Positions 38,690-48,513 of a stretch of 64,000 nucleotides of DNA are shown in pieces. The notes beneath the pieces are model-generated. The model was given only the letters and a program-made list of their open reading frames with translations. It was not told where the DNA came from and searched no databases. This DNA is from Photobacterium sp. TLY01. Its GTDB lineage: Bacteria > Pseudomonadota > Gammaproteobacteria > Enterobacterales > Vibrionaceae. A program made the position numbers and the translations under genes. The first letter of the stretch is position 1. Each line of letters begins with the position of its first letter. The stretch spans positions 1 through 64,000 of the forward strand of contig NZ_CP090364.1 in the NCBI RefSeq assembly GCF_021432065.1. The letters are read 5' to 3'.

Positions 38690-38947
38690 TTATTCGGATT
38701 TATCTGCCAGCATAGCTTCCAGCTGGGCAACCTTTTGTTCCAGCTCGTTCAGCTTTTGGCGCGTGCGCAGCAGGACCTGGGTCTGCACATCGAACTCTTC
38801 GCGATTCACCACATCCAGCTTGCTCAGTTGTGCCTGGATGGTTTGACGCACTTTCTGTTCCACATCCTGACCAAGCGCTTTGACCGGTTGAGGCATGGCT
38901 TCCTGAATTTGCTTGGCAACCTGCTCAAGTTTCTTTGGATCAAACAT
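38690..38947 (-). CDS. ubiK: Ubiquinone biosynthesis accessory factor UbiK
   Basis: This small coiled-coil protein (BMFP domain) assists the soluble Ubi complex that makes ubiquinone. It begins [19 protein letters not shown], like E. coli MIDPKKIEQIARQVHESMP, and shares [19 protein letters not shown]. The start at 38947 matches the family and has GGAG upstream; an ATG at 38965 is also in frame. About 85 residues. Confidence 0.93.
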   Translation of the reverse strand: MFDPKKLEQVAKQIQEAMPQPVKALGQDVEQKVRQTIQAQLSKLDVVNREEFDVQTQVLLRTRQKLNELEQKVAQLEAMLADKSE

Positions 38948-39053
38948 ACGCGGGTTTAACTCCATGAGGTTAATGGGATACTTTTAGCCGTTAGTGTACA
39001 CCAAAAATTTCTGTGGCAGGCAGGAATCCTGGCCAGATTGGGTAAGGTGGGCT

Positions 39054-39080
39054 GAAAAAAAGGCCGCTTGCGCGGCCTTA
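39054..39080 (-). terminator. Terminator after the vexRAB-like operon
   Basis: On the minus strand AAGGCCGC and GCGGCCTT flank a short loop and are followed by seven T. Confidence 0.88.
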
Positions 39081-39100
39081 GTCTGATAGAAAGTTGCGGA

Positions 39101-42100
39101 TTAACTTTCCCGGGCTTTCAGCGCGAGTTTCGCTTCGTCAGCCCGTTTTAACTTTTCCAGATCCTTGTCCTCCACAAAAACCGGCAGCGGTTTATGAGTA
39201 CTTGCCAGGTAGGTGTAGATCACCGGCAGCACGAACAGGGTAAAGAGTGTGCCTATCGCCAGACCGGATACGATAACGATACCGATACTGAAGCGCTGGG
39301 CAGCACCTGCCCCGGTGGCGTACAGCAGAGGAACCAGACCGGCAATCATCGCCGCGGTGGTCATCAGAATTGGACGCAGACGCACTTTGGCGGCTTCCAT
39401 TACCGCAGACATTTTGTCTTTCTGGTGATTGAGCTGCTCTTCTTTTGCGACTTCACAGATCAGAATCCCGTGTTTGGTGATCAGACCAATCAGGGTGATC
39501 AAACCTACTTGTGAGTAGATGTTCATCGAAGCCGCGCCCCAGGCCAGCGAGACCAGCGCGCCACAGATAGCCAGCGGTACCGATACCATGATCACCATAG
39601 GGTCGCGCAGTGATTCGAACTGGATAGCCAGCACCAGGAAGATCACTGCCAATGCCAGACCGAATGTTGCAAACAGGGCATTGCCTTCGGTCACGTACTG
39701 GCGAGCCTCGCCCATGAAGTCATACTGATAGCCAGATGGTAGCTGGCTGACGGCTTCGGTACGGAACCAGTCGATAGCGTCACCCATGGCGGTCCCTGGC
39801 ATAGGCACCACACCTATGGTTGCTGAGTTCAGCTGGTTGAAGTGCGGCAGTGCACGCGGCTCAGCCACAACATCAATAGTGATCAGGCTGCCCAGGGGCA
39901 CAGAATTACCATCAGCAGCACGAACATAGAAGGCGTTCAGGGATTCAGGATTCAGGCGGTACTTACGTTCTACCTGTGGAATCACCTCATAAGAACGGCC
40001 ATTGAGGTCGATGCGGTTGACATAACCGTCGGCCATCATGGTGCTTAGGGTGATACCGATATCCTGCATAGTGACGCCATAAGCCCCTGCTTTGTCTTTG
40101 TCTATGCTGATCTTCATGGTGGCGGAGTCGAAGTTCAGATCCAAGTTTGAATACACAAACATCGGATTTTTGGTGACATCATCCAGAATCGAACCGGCCA
40201 CCTGAAACAGGCTTTCAAAGTTGTTGGGAGTCGTTATGACAAACTGGATGGGCAGACCAGAACCCGCACCCGGCAGTTCCGGCATCTGGAAAGCCGTTAC
40301 CGCCATACCAGGGACATCGTTAACCAGGGTAGTGACACGGCCGACCACTTCTGCCTGACTGGCTTCGCGCTGACTCCAGGGCACCATAGAAGCGATACCG
40401 AATGCCTGGTTGGATTGCGGTACACCGGAGAACACCTGAGCAAAAGCCACTTCAGGCTGATTACTCAGCATTTCGTTCACTTCGCTCATGGAGTTTTCAA
40501 TGTAATCCAGGTTAGCGGTAGACGGGCCGGTACCCATCATCATCAGTACGCCTTTATCTTCTGCCGGTGCCAGTTCACTGGGAATGAACTTGAACAGAAC
40601 CGGCAGCATAGCAAAGACAATGATCGCAAACACAATCACCACAGGGCGTGATTTCATCACTGTGGTCAGCATTTTTTCATAGCGGCTGGTCATGCGATCC
40701 AGAACACTGTGCACTGTATCTTCAAAGCGGTTTGGCTTATCGTGTGCTTTCAGGATCTTAGAACACATCATCGGCGACAGTGTCAGCGCGATAATCCCTG
40801 AGATAAAGACCGATCCCGCCAGCGTCAGGGCGAACTCTTTAAACAGTGAGCCGGTAATGCCGCCCATCAGTGCGATAGGTGCGTATACCGCGCCCAGCGT
40901 CAGGGTCATGGCGATAACAGGCACCGCAATTTCACGGGTACCGATAATGGCTGCCCGGAACGGTGACTCGCCGAGTTTGATGTGACGATCGACGTTTTCC
41001 AGTACCACGATGGCATCATCGACCACCAGGCCGATGGCCAGTACCATGGCCAACAGCGTCATCAGGTTCCAGGAGAAACCGAAGGCCTGCATTACCATGG
41101 CCACCCCAATCAGCGACAGCGGAATGGTAATGATAGGGATGAGTACCGCGCGGAACGAACCCAGGAACAGGGTGATCACCACAAGTACAATCAGCGCTGC
41201 TTCACCGATAGTCTTGATAACCTCCTGAATCGACTCGTTAATGGCAACTGTTGAGTCGTACAGGACGTTCATCTTGATGTTGCTTGGCATGTTGCGCTGA
41301 ATTTCAGGCAGCAGATCCAGCACATCGGCGGCAATATTGATCGGGTTCGCGCTTGGCGCCGCATTGATTGCAGCGACCACGGCTTCCTCACCGTTTGCTG
41401 TTGCACGGTAAATGTCGTGGCTTTTTGCCCGGGTGACTTTGGCGATATCACCTAAGCGGATCACCTGACCTTTCTGCGTCGAGACAATCAGTTTTTTCAG
41501 CTCATCTGTGGTTTTGACCTGGGTATCTGCCGTGCCGTTATACAGCACAAACTCGCCCGTAGCCTGACCCGTGGCCGACTGATAGTTATTGGCATTCAGC
41601 ACTGTCATGATGTCGCTGGCAGTCAGGTTGTATGCCGCCATCTTGGCCGGATCCAGCCATACCCGCAGCGCAAATTTCATCCCGCCATAAAGATCGATTT
41701 TGGAAACGCCGTTCACTGTGAACAGCTGCGGGTTGAATACCCGTTCCAGGTAATCGGTGATCTGGCTGGAATTGAGCTCGTCACTGGTAAAGCCGATGTA
41801 CATAACCGCCGTGGTAGAGCCGGTCGACATAGTTACAGTCGGGTCTTCCGCTTCACGGGGAAGCTGAGAGCGCACCGAGTTGGTTTTTGCCAGTACATCA
41901 GACAGGGCCGCGTTGGGATCGGTATTGAGTTTCATGTTGACGGTAATTGTCGAGGAACCCAGTACCGATGACGATGTCATGTAATCAATATTGTCTGCCT
42001 GCGCGATGGCCTGCTCCAGTGGCTGAGTAATAAAGCCTTGGATCAGATCGGCACTGGCACCGTAATAACTGGTCGTCACAGTGACTACGGTATTGGTCAT

Positions 42101-42217
42101 CTCGGGATATTCCCGGACCTGCATTTTGAAAATAGCCTGAAAACCAAGCAGGGCAATCAGAATACTGATCGACACTGCCAGGACCGGCCTTTTTATGAAT
42201 ATATCAGTAAAGCGCAT
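39101..42217 (-). CDS. vexB: RND multidrug efflux pump, inner-membrane subunit (VexB type)
   Basis: This is a proton-driven drug exporter of the HAE-1 RND family, acting with the adaptor upstream and a TolC-type channel encoded elsewhere. The 1038 residues have 12 predicted membrane segments and two large periplasmic loops. It begins MRFTDIFIKRPVLAVSISIL; VVDDAIVVLENVDRH in the fourth membrane segment holds the paired aspartates for proton relay. The gene order ilvC-ubiK-pump-adaptor-TetR matches the V. cholerae vexRAB locus as I recall it, which supports the name. It is shorter in signature detail than AcrB and may prefer bile acids or detergents. Confidence 0.88.
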   Translation of the reverse strand: MRFTDIFIKRPVLAVSISILIALLGFQAIFKMQVREYPEMTNTVVTVTTSYYGASADLIQGFITQPLEQAIAQADNIDYMTSSSVLGSSTITVNMKLNTDPNAALSDVLAKTNSVRSQLPREAEDPTVTMSTGSTTAVMYIGFTSDELNSSQITDYLERVFNPQLFTVNGVSKIDLYGGMKFALRVWLDPAKMAAYNLTASDIMTVLNANNYQSATGQATGEFVLYNGTADTQVKTTDELKKLIVSTQKGQVIRLGDIAKVTRAKSHDIYRATANGEEAVVAAINAAPSANPINIAADVLDLLPEIQRNMPSNIKMNVLYDSTVAINESIQEVIKTIGEAALIVLVVITLFLGSFRAVLIPIITIPLSLIGVAMVMQAFGFSWNLMTLLAMVLAIGLVVDDAIVVLENVDRHIKLGESPFRAAIIGTREIAVPVIAMTLTLGAVYAPIALMGGITGSLFKEFALTLAGSVFISGIIALTLSPMMCSKILKAHDKPNRFEDTVHSVLDRMTSRYEKMLTTVMKSRPVVIVFAIIVFAMLPVLFKFIPSELAPAEDKGVLMMMGTGPSTANLDYIENSMSEVNEMLSNQPEVAFAQVFSGVPQSNQAFGIASMVPWSQREASQAEVVGRVTTLVNDVPGMAVTAFQMPELPGAGSGLPIQFVITTPNNFESLFQVAGSILDDVTKNPMFVYSNLDLNFDSATMKISIDKDKAGAYGVTMQDIGITLSTMMADGYVNRIDLNGRSYEVIPQVERKYRLNPESLNAFYVRAADGNSVPLGSLITIDVVAEPRALPHFNQLNSATIGVVPMPGTAMGDAIDWFRTEAVSQLPSGYQYDFMGEARQYVTEGNALFATFGLALAVIFLVLAIQFESLRDPMVIMVSVPLAICGALVSLAWGAASMNIYSQVGLITLIGLITKHGILICEVAKEEQLNHQKDKMSAVMEAAKVRLRPILMTTAAMIAGLVPLLYATGAGAAQRFSIGIVIVSGLAIGTLFTLFVLPVIYTYLASTHKPLPVFVEDKDLEKLKRADEAKLALKARES

Positions 42218-42229
42218 TTAACCTCCGAA

Positions 42230-43345
42230 TCACAGCATCGGTGTTTCAGCCGGGGTTTTCAGGGCATCGTTTTCGACGATACGGACTTTCACATCATTAC
42301 TCAGGCGCACCTGGCCTGTGGTCACAACGCGGTCTCCCGGTTTCACGCCATCAAGGACATGGATAATATCGCGCTTACGTTCACCGGTTTTCACCACGGA
42401 CTGACGGACGCGGGTAACGCCTTCGTCATCTTCGTACAGCACATACACATTATCGCCATACAGGGTATAGGTGATGGCAAACTGCGGCAGGACAACCTGA
42501 TTTTCCAGGGTCGGCAGAATGATGTTGGCACGGGCAAACATACCGCTGCGCAGACGGCCGGCGTTATTTGGAATATCTGCCTGAACCTGAACTAAGCCGC
42601 TCTGATAATTGACCGCAGGCTCAATTGCACTGATCTTGCCCTGGAACTTGGCATCCGGGTAAGCATCAACGGCGATGTCCACTTCCTGTCCGATGTGGAT
42701 GTCAGACAGATCGGTTTGCGGAATGGTGAAGCGCAGCTTCATCAGGGAAGTATCTTCCAGACGGACGATGTCCGTACCGGGCTGAATATACTCACCCAGG
42801 AACACATTGCGCAGACCGACATCACCGGCAAACGGGGCTTTAATAATGCGACGGTCGATGGTGGCTTTCAGGCTCTCAATATCAGCAGACAGAGAGAAGT
42901 AATCCGCTTGCGCGCCATCAAAGGCTTCCTTAGAGATAGAGCCTTTTTTGTACAGGTCCTGATAGCGGATGAACTTGGCTTTGGCGGCTGGCAGACGAGC
43001 CTGGGAGCTCTTGAGGTTGGCTTCCTCAACATCTGAGTCCAGCGCGAGCAGACGTTGGCCTTTTTTCACCGACATGCCTGAGTCGAATTCCAGCGACTTG
43101 ATCACACCGGCCACTTCCGTGGTGACAGTCACGCCTTGGTTGGGCTCGATGAAACCAATCGCTTCAATGGCCGGTACCCAATTGGTCGGTTTAGCCTCCA
43201 CCACAGTCACCGGATAATCCGGTTCAGGCATGTTGGCGAAATAAGCCATCTTCCCTTTGATTTCAAAGTACTTGGACGTAAAAAGCGTGCCAAACAGCAC
43301 GGCAACGATGATGAGCATGACTATCCATGCTACCCATTTTTTCAT
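42230..43345 (-). CDS. vexA: RND efflux membrane-fusion protein (VexA type)
   Basis: This periplasmic adaptor connects the RND pump to the outer-membrane channel. The 371 residues have an N-terminal membrane or signal anchor (WVAWIVMLIIVAVLFGTLF), a lipoyl-like half (VVEAKPTNWVPAIEAIGF, then VAGVIKSLEFDSGMSVKKGQRLLAL), a coiled-coil hairpin and a beta-barrel C-terminus. There is no lipobox cysteine, so it is probably anchored by the N-terminal helix. The stop is 12 bases before the pump gene. Confidence 0.88.
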   Translation of the reverse strand: MKKWVAWIVMLIIVAVLFGTLFTSKYFEIKGKMAYFANMPEPDYPVTVVEAKPTNWVPAIEAIGFIEPNQGVTVTTEVAGVIKSLEFDSGMSVKKGQRLLALDSDVEEANLKSSQARLPAAKAKFIRYQDLYKKGSISKEAFDGAQADYFSLSADIESLKATIDRRIIKAPFAGDVGLRNVFLGEYIQPGTDIVRLEDTSLMKLRFTIPQTDLSDIHIGQEVDIAVDAYPDAKFQGKISAIEPAVNYQSGLVQVQADIPNNAGRLRSGMFARANIILPTLENQVVLPQFAITYTLYGDNVYVLYEDDEGVTRVRQSVVKTGERKRDIIHVLDGVKPGDRVVTTGQVRLSNDVKVRIVENDALKTPAETPML

Positions 43346-43379
43346 TATCTTTGCTCCGGAGTCTTAAGTTAATGCTAAG

Positions 43380-43946
43380 TCAATGTGTAATTACAGCATC
43401 CCAGCAAGCTTTAATGGCAGCATCCCGCGCCTCATCACTTACCGTAAACGTACCACTCAGGTGCTTGCGGGCCAGACAGGCGCTGGGTTCAAGGCTGAGT
43501 GCGCTTAAAATCTCGTTGTCCAAAGGCTTAAACAGCCCCTGAGCTTTACCCGTGTCAAACATCCTGTGGACAGGGGCAAAGAGCGTTTGCTCTAACGCTA
43601 TCTTGTACTGCTTCCCTCGGTGCGGCATGTTTTCGAACTGGCCCCGGTTAATCAGCGGTGCTTCATTATCCGTAGCCATGTTCCAGATGTTGAGCCACAT
43701 AGTACGGAACTGCTGTTCTAAGGGCATGACATCAGAAACGTTCTGTGTGATTTTCCTGGCGACAATCGTCAGTATATGGTCATGCAGCTGATACAGGAGA
43801 TCATCTTTATCACTGAAATAGCGATAGATGGTCCCTGTCGCGACCCTGGCTTCTTTGGCCACCATATTCATCGACAGACCGTGAAAACCATGTTTTGCCA
43901 GCAATTCTTCGGTTGCCTGCAAGATACGTTCTTTTTTGTCAGTCAT
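43380..43946 (-). CDS. vexR: TetR-family repressor (VexR type)
   Basis: The N-terminal helix-turn-helix is clear (KKERILQATEELLAKHGFHG, then VAKEARVATGTIYRYFSDKDDLLY), followed by a helical ligand domain. The start at 43946 (MTDKKERILQ) fits the family; an upstream ATG at 43976 overlaps the operator palindrome. About 188 residues. It is the first gene of the efflux operon, with a perfect 18-base palindrome just upstream, so autoregulation of the operon is likely. Confidence 0.88.
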   Translation of the reverse strand: MTDKKERILQATEELLAKHGFHGLSMNMVAKEARVATGTIYRYFSDKDDLLYQLHDHILTIVARKITQNVSDVMPLEQQFRTMWLNIWNMATDNEAPLINRGQFENMPHRGKQYKIALEQTLFAPVHRMFDTGKAQGLFKPLDNEILSALSLEPSACLARKHLSGTFTVSDEARDAAIKACWDAVITH

Positions 43947-43961
43947 TAATTGATCACAAAG

Positions 43962-43979
43962 TGAATGAACGTTCATTCA
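43962..43979. promoter_or_regulatory. TetR operator candidate
   Basis: TGAATGAACGTTCATTCA is a perfect 18-base palindrome 15 bases upstream of the vexR start, where a TetR-type repressor would bind. It also lies in the divergent region shared with rep. Confidence 0.7.
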
Positions 43980-44123
43980 TTATTGTGGATGCTTTATTAG
44001 TATGCAACTCATCTGTTACCTTTATTTTTCTGAGCAAACGCGAGGGATTGTCTGAAATAGACACGAGACGAGAACAGGTTACAATGCGGCAGCTGAATCA
44101 ATCATGACTCATAGGGCAAATGA

Positions 44124-46142
44124 ATGAAACTCAATCCGAGACAAAATGAGGCGGTACGTTTTGTTGCTGGACCGTGTCTGGTTCTGGCCGGTGCAGGTTC
44201 AGGCAAAACACGGGTCATTACCAATAAAATCGCTTACTTAGTCCAACAATGTGGCTACAAAGCCCGCAATATTGCTGCGCTGACATTTACCAATAAAGCG
44301 GCGCGGGAAATGAAGGAGCGGGTCGGGCAGACCCTGGGCCGCCAGGAAGCCAAAGGCTTGATGGTGTCGACCTTCCACACACTGGGCCTGAATATCATTC
44401 GCCGCGAGTATAAGGTGCTGGGTCTGAAAGCGAGTTTCTCCCTGTTTGACGATCAGGATCAGATGGCGCTGCTCAAGGAGCTGACGGAAGATCAGCTCGA
44501 CGGTGATAAAGACTTGCTGAAAATGCTGCTGTCATCGATTTCCAACTGGAAGAACGCCATGCTGTCGCCCGTCCAGGCGAAAGCGCAGGCGCAAGGTGAA
44601 CGTGACCAGCTGTTTGCCCATTGCTATGAGTTGTATCAGCGTCAGATGAAAGCCTATAACGCCCTGGACTTTGATGATCTGATCCTGATGCCCGTGCTTT
44701 TGCTGCGCGATAACGAGGAAGTGCGGCAGCGCTGGCAGAATAAGATCCGCTACCTGCTGGTGGATGAGTATCAGGATACCAACACCAGCCAGTATGCGTT
44801 TGTGAAGCTGCTGGTGGGCGAGCGCTCAAAATTCACTGTGGTGGGGGATGACGATCAGTCGATTTACTCCTGGCGAGGCGCGCAGCCAGAGAATCTGGCC
44901 CTGCTCAATAAAGATTTCCCGACCCTCAAAGTGATCAAGCTGGAGCAGAACTACCGCTCGACCAGCCGGATATTGCGCAGCGCCAATATTCTGATCGCCA
45001 ATAACCCGCATTTGTTTGAAAAAGCGTTGTTCTCAGAAATCCCTGATGGCGATATGCTCAAGGTCCTGACGGCCAAAAATGAAGAGCATGAAGCCGAGAA
45101 AGTGGTCGGGGAGCTGATTGCCCACCGTTTTCTCAACAACACTGATTACAAAGATTACGCGATTCTGTACCGCGGCAACCATCAGTCGCGTTTGTTTGAA
45201 AAAGCCCTGATGCAGAACCGGATCCCTTATAAAATTTCTGGCGGTACCTCTTTCTTCTCACGCACCGAGATCAAAGACATCATGGCTTACCTGCGCTTGC
45301 TCACCAACCCGGATGATGACAACGCTTTTTTGCGTATCGTCAATACCCCGCGGCGCGAGATTGGCCCGGTCACTCTGGAGAAACTGGGCACCTACGCCAA
45401 TATGCGGGGTAAGAGTTTGTTTGAAGCCAGCTTTGAGCTTGGCCTGGAGCAGCACTTGTCAGGACGTGGACTGGACAGCCTGCGCCAGTTTACGCGCTGG
45501 GTTGTTGAGCTGGCCGATAATGCCGAGCGGGGCGACGCCGTCGCGGCCGTGCGCCAGATGATCCGCGACATCCATTACGAGGACTGGTTGTTTGAAACCT
45601 CCGCCAGCCCGAAAGCGGCAGAAATGCGGATGAAAAACGTGTCCGATTTATACAGCTGGATCACCGCAGATCTGGAAGGCGATAATTACGATAATGAAGT
45701 GCGCACCCTGAAAGAAGTGGTTCAGCGCATGACACTGCGTGACATGATGGAACGGGGTGAAGAGGATGAGGATGCCGATCAGGTTCAGCTGATGACGCTC
45801 CACGCCTCAAAAGGGCTGGAATTTCCCCATGTCTATTTGATTGGTGCCGAAGAAGGGATTTTGCCCCATCAGACCAGCATTGATGAAGACAATGTGGAAG
45901 AAGAGCGGCGCTTGGCGTATGTCGGGATTACCCGGGCCCAGAAAACACTGACCTTTACCTTATGTAAGGAGCGCCGGCAGTATGGCGAGCTGCTCAAACC
46001 CGAGCCCAGTCGTTTTCTCTACGAATTGCCCCAGGACGATCTGGATTGGGAAACTGAGCGCAAACCGGTAACGGCAGAAGAACGTATGGAGCGCGGCCAG
46101 GCCCACATTGCCAATATCCGCGCGATGTTCAATAAGAAATAA
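44124..46142 (+). CDS. rep: ATP-dependent DNA helicase Rep
   Basis: This SF1A 3'-5' helicase helps replisomes pass protein blocks. The 672 residues compare with 673 in E. coli. Motifs are Walker A AGAGSGKT (near residue 21), [34 protein letters not shown], and [12 protein letters not shown] with [10 protein letters not shown] near the C-terminus. It is closer to Rep than UvrD by the start [14 protein letters not shown] and the length. Confidence 0.96.
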   Translation: MKLNPRQNEAVRFVAGPCLVLAGAGSGKTRVITNKIAYLVQQCGYKARNIAALTFTNKAAREMKERVGQTLGRQEAKGLMVSTFHTLGLNIIRREYKVLGLKASFSLFDDQDQMALLKELTEDQLDGDKDLLKMLLSSISNWKNAMLSPVQAKAQAQGERDQLFAHCYELYQRQMKAYNALDFDDLILMPVLLLRDNEEVRQRWQNKIRYLLVDEYQDTNTSQYAFVKLLVGERSKFTVVGDDDQSIYSWRGAQPENLALLNKDFPTLKVIKLEQNYRSTSRILRSANILIANNPHLFEKALFSEIPDGDMLKVLTAKNEEHEAEKVVGELIAHRFLNNTDYKDYAILYRGNHQSRLFEKALMQNRIPYKISGGTSFFSRTEIKDIMAYLRLLTNPDDDNAFLRIVNTPRREIGPVTLEKLGTYANMRGKSLFEASFELGLEQHLSGRGLDSLRQFTRWVVELADNAERGDAVAAVRQMIRDIHYEDWLFETSASPKAAEMRMKNVSDLYSWITADLEGDNYDNEVRTLKEVVQRMTLRDMMERGEEDEDADQVQLMTLHASKGLEFPHVYLIGAEEGILPHQTSIDEDNVEEERRLAYVGITRAQKTLTFTLCKERRQYGELLKPEPSRFLYELPQDDLDWETERKPVTAEERMERGQAHIANIRAMFNKK

Positions 46143-46165
46143 CGCAGTGAACATATGCTGAAAAT

Positions 46166-46198
46166 AAAAAGGTTAGCCATCAGAGCTAACCTTTTTTT
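46166..46198. terminator. Bidirectional terminator rep / cytochrome c5
   Basis: AAGGTTAGC and GCTAACCTT form a stem with T-runs on both strands. Confidence 0.9.
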
Positions 46199-46222
46199 CA
46201 GGTATTTGCAGGGGAGGCTGGG

Positions 46223-46633
46223 TTACAGCCCCTCGATCATATGATTGATCGCCGCGACGATTTCTTCATCGCTGCAGTCCATACAGGTGCCTTTCGCCGG
46301 CATGGCATTGAAACCATTAATCGCATGATTGGTCAGCGTATCCATACCTTGAGCAATCCGCGGTCCCCAGTCACCGGCATTACCAGCTTTAGGTGCGCCC
46401 AGTACACCGCTGCTGTGGCAAGCCACACAGAAAGTGCCGTAGACCTGATCGCCTGAGCGAGGGCCGGAAGCGGCGGCTGTCGCGGCTGGTGCATCACCTT
46501 CCTTGTAGACTGAGCCAACAGGCTTGATGCGTTCTGCGATCGCTTCGCCAGACATATCTGCCGCTACGGCTGAGCCGCTGATGGCGACGGTTGCGACTGC
46601 AGCGACCATTAGTTGTCGAAGAGAAAATTCCAT
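46223..46633 (-). CDS. Cytochrome c5
   Basis: This is a small periplasmic monohaem electron carrier. A signal peptide (RQLMVAAVATVAISGSAVAA) is followed by the haem motif CVACH and, later, the CMDC disulfide pair that marks the c5 family; the axial methionine is probably in NAMPAKG. The start at 46633 has AAGGTGAG upstream. About 136 residues. It follows rep on the opposite strand, as in other vibrios. Confidence 0.92.
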   Translation of the reverse strand: MEFSLRQLMVAAVATVAISGSAVAADMSGEAIAERIKPVGSVYKEGDAPAATAAASGPRSGDQVYGTFCVACHSSGVLGAPKAGNAGDWGPRIAQGMDTLTNHAINGFNAMPAKGTCMDCSDEEIVAAINHMIEGL

Positions 46634-46928
46634 TGAGCTCACCTTAACACTCCCAGATTATTTGCTCGAATATCACAGCTGTCTAGTATAAGTTATTGTA
46701 AATATTACGTAATGAGACGGGGCTGTGAGTTATTAACCAGTGGTTTTTGGGTAAAAAACGTAATGATTATATCCCTTAACGAAGTGGTATTAAACAGAGC
46801 GGCTTTGTTTGTATGACGCGAATCAACCCAGAGATGGTTATAAATGAAGCGAATACAAAAAATTTTGCAAAAAAGACTAGACGAGAAGCATGCTGATCCG
46901 TAATATTCACCACCGCCGATAGGGCAAG

Positions 46929-47005
<77 letters not shown>

Positions 47006-47046
47006 CTCCGGAAAGTCAGGATGGCACTATTGGGCGTGTAAATTAT

Positions 47047-47123
47047 GGTGGCTATAGCTCAGTTGGTAGAGTCCCGGATTGTGATTCCGGTTGTCGCGAG
47101 TTCAAGTCTCGTTAGCCACCCCA
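47047..47123 (+). tRNA. tRNA-His (GUG), copy 1
   Basis: A 77-base cloverleaf with the extra 5' G typical of tRNA-His, anticodon GTG in TTGTGAT, CCA encoded. It is identical to copy 2 at 47395. Confidence 0.96.
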
Positions 47124-47207
47124 TATACTTGAGTATGGAGCTTGTTTAAGCTCGGTACTTAGCGGCAGATAACGCAAGTTGTGTATCTCCGGCAAGAAAA
47201 AAATTAT

Positions 47208-47284
<77 letters not shown>

Positions 47285-47362
47285 CTTATAGTAAGTTTGC
47301 CTGTTGAGCAAACCTACAGGTTCGGAAAAGAAGTGCATTGCTCGGGTGCGGAAGCCCGCCGC

Positions 47363-47388
47363 GTTCAATCCCTCTTCACCGACCACTT
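47363..47388 (+). repeat. tRNA-Pro 3'-end fragment
   Basis: AATCCCTCTTCACCGACCA plus a few flanking bases repeats the 3' end of tRNA-Pro, after a GC-rich GGAAGCCCGCCGCG segment and with one base missing from the T-loop. No 5' half is present, so it cannot encode a tRNA. Confidence 0.85.
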
Positions 47389-47394
47389 TACAAT

Positions 47395-47471
47395 GGTGGC
47401 TATAGCTCAGTTGGTAGAGTCCCGGATTGTGATTCCGGTTGTCGCGAGTTCAAGTCTCGTTAGCCACCCCA
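47395..47471 (+). tRNA. tRNA-His (GUG), copy 2
   Basis: It is identical in all 77 bases to copy 1. The flanks differ, so the His-Pro pair appears to be an old duplication with gene conversion or strong selection on the tRNA. Confidence 0.96.
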
Positions 47472-47525
47472 TATCACGTTTTTCAGCCATGTATGGCTGG
47501 ATGACAAGCAACAAGAAAGTATTAT

Positions 47526-47583
<58 letters not shown>

Positions 47584-47602
<19 letters not shown>

Positions 47603-47920
47603 CTTTTGAAGACCCGCTCATTGAGCGGGTTTTTTTATATCTGTATTTTACTGTTTGCTTGTTTGGAAAAAGGAAAGGCAGCCGGGTCGGGTGCGGAAGC
47701 CCGCCGCACGGATGCCCGCCGCGTTAATCCCTCTTCACCGACCACCTTTAAAGACCCGCTCTATTGAGCGGTTTTTTTATACCTGTATTTTGCTGTTTGC
47801 TTGTTTGGAGTAAAGGAAAGGCAGCCGGGTCGAGTGCGGAAGCCCGCCGCACGGATGCCCGCTGCGTCAATCCCTCTTCACCGATCCCCTTTGAAGACCC
47901 GCTCATCGAGCGGGTTTTGT
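47584..47920 (+). repeat. Tandem repeats carrying the tRNA-Pro 3' end and a terminator
   Basis: Units start at 47584, 47726 and 47869 (142 and 143 bases apart; the third is cut short). Each has the last 19 bases of tRNA-Pro, then a GACCCGCTC-type hairpin with a T-run (about 47612-47636, 47753-47778 and 47898-47917), then a GC-rich segment GTGCGGAAGCCCGCCGCACG. The third copy has drifted (ACCGATCC for ACCGACCA). The arrangement is like the E. coli tyrT distal repeats, where each unit holds the 3' end of the tRNA. Confidence 0.85.
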
Positions 47921-48513
47921 CTTTATGTTTACCGTTCTGAGATGCAGCTGTTGCGGGTTGTGGGATGGCAGTGAGGCAAGTTGATTTCTTTGTGCCATAT
48001 TTGTTAGTGAATCACAGTTCATAGCACGGATGACGGATGAAAAATCATGGCTTATTCATGTCTTTCTGCACTGCATCCTGAATTCAGGGTGGTTGTTCAT
48101 CCTGCAGTGTGTGATCTTGATGGGTTCATATACTGATACTTTTGTTTTTAGTGGTCTAAAATCATATCGTGTTAATGAAATGTTTAGTTTTGTTTGGTGC
48201 TTTATGCAGATGCTGGTTGCTGGTTTTTGTGAATACAAATGCTGAAAAATAGAATTGTTAGCTGATTTTAGCCAGTTTTACCAGAGTTTGCCTAAGGTTC
48301 TTTACAAGGGTTATGTTTGTTTGGACTGCGGGTTTCAGTGATTATTTATGCTGATTTTGTGCGGTAGCACAGTTTTATAGTATGAAATGTTGATTTTTGG
48401 TGAAATCTTTGCCAGATTGTTGGCACTTTATTTGGCCGATATTTTTATCGGTTGATTGGAATGGAATCAATTGCAGACAGGCAGAGTCGCTGCCAGGTTG
48501 TTGAGGTCTGAGC
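47921..48513. other. Low-GC intergenic stretch before the peptide ABC operon
   Basis: About 590 bases, clearly T-rich compared with neighbours. A 71-residue frame at 48030-48245 has a hydrophobic composition but no recognised family or ribosome-binding site, so it is not called. The region must hold the promoter of the downstream operon; no clear promoter was picked out. Confidence 0.5.

Noticed and set aside
47291..47309. GTTTGCC/GCAAAC hairpin after tRNA-Pro copy 1 as a terminator
   Set aside because: No T-run follows, so it is not listed as a terminator; it may be an old repeat-unit hairpin.
48030..48245. 71-residue hydrophobic open frame
   Set aside because: No ribosome-binding site or family similarity, and it lies in a T-rich gap where chance frames rich in F, L and C codons are expected.
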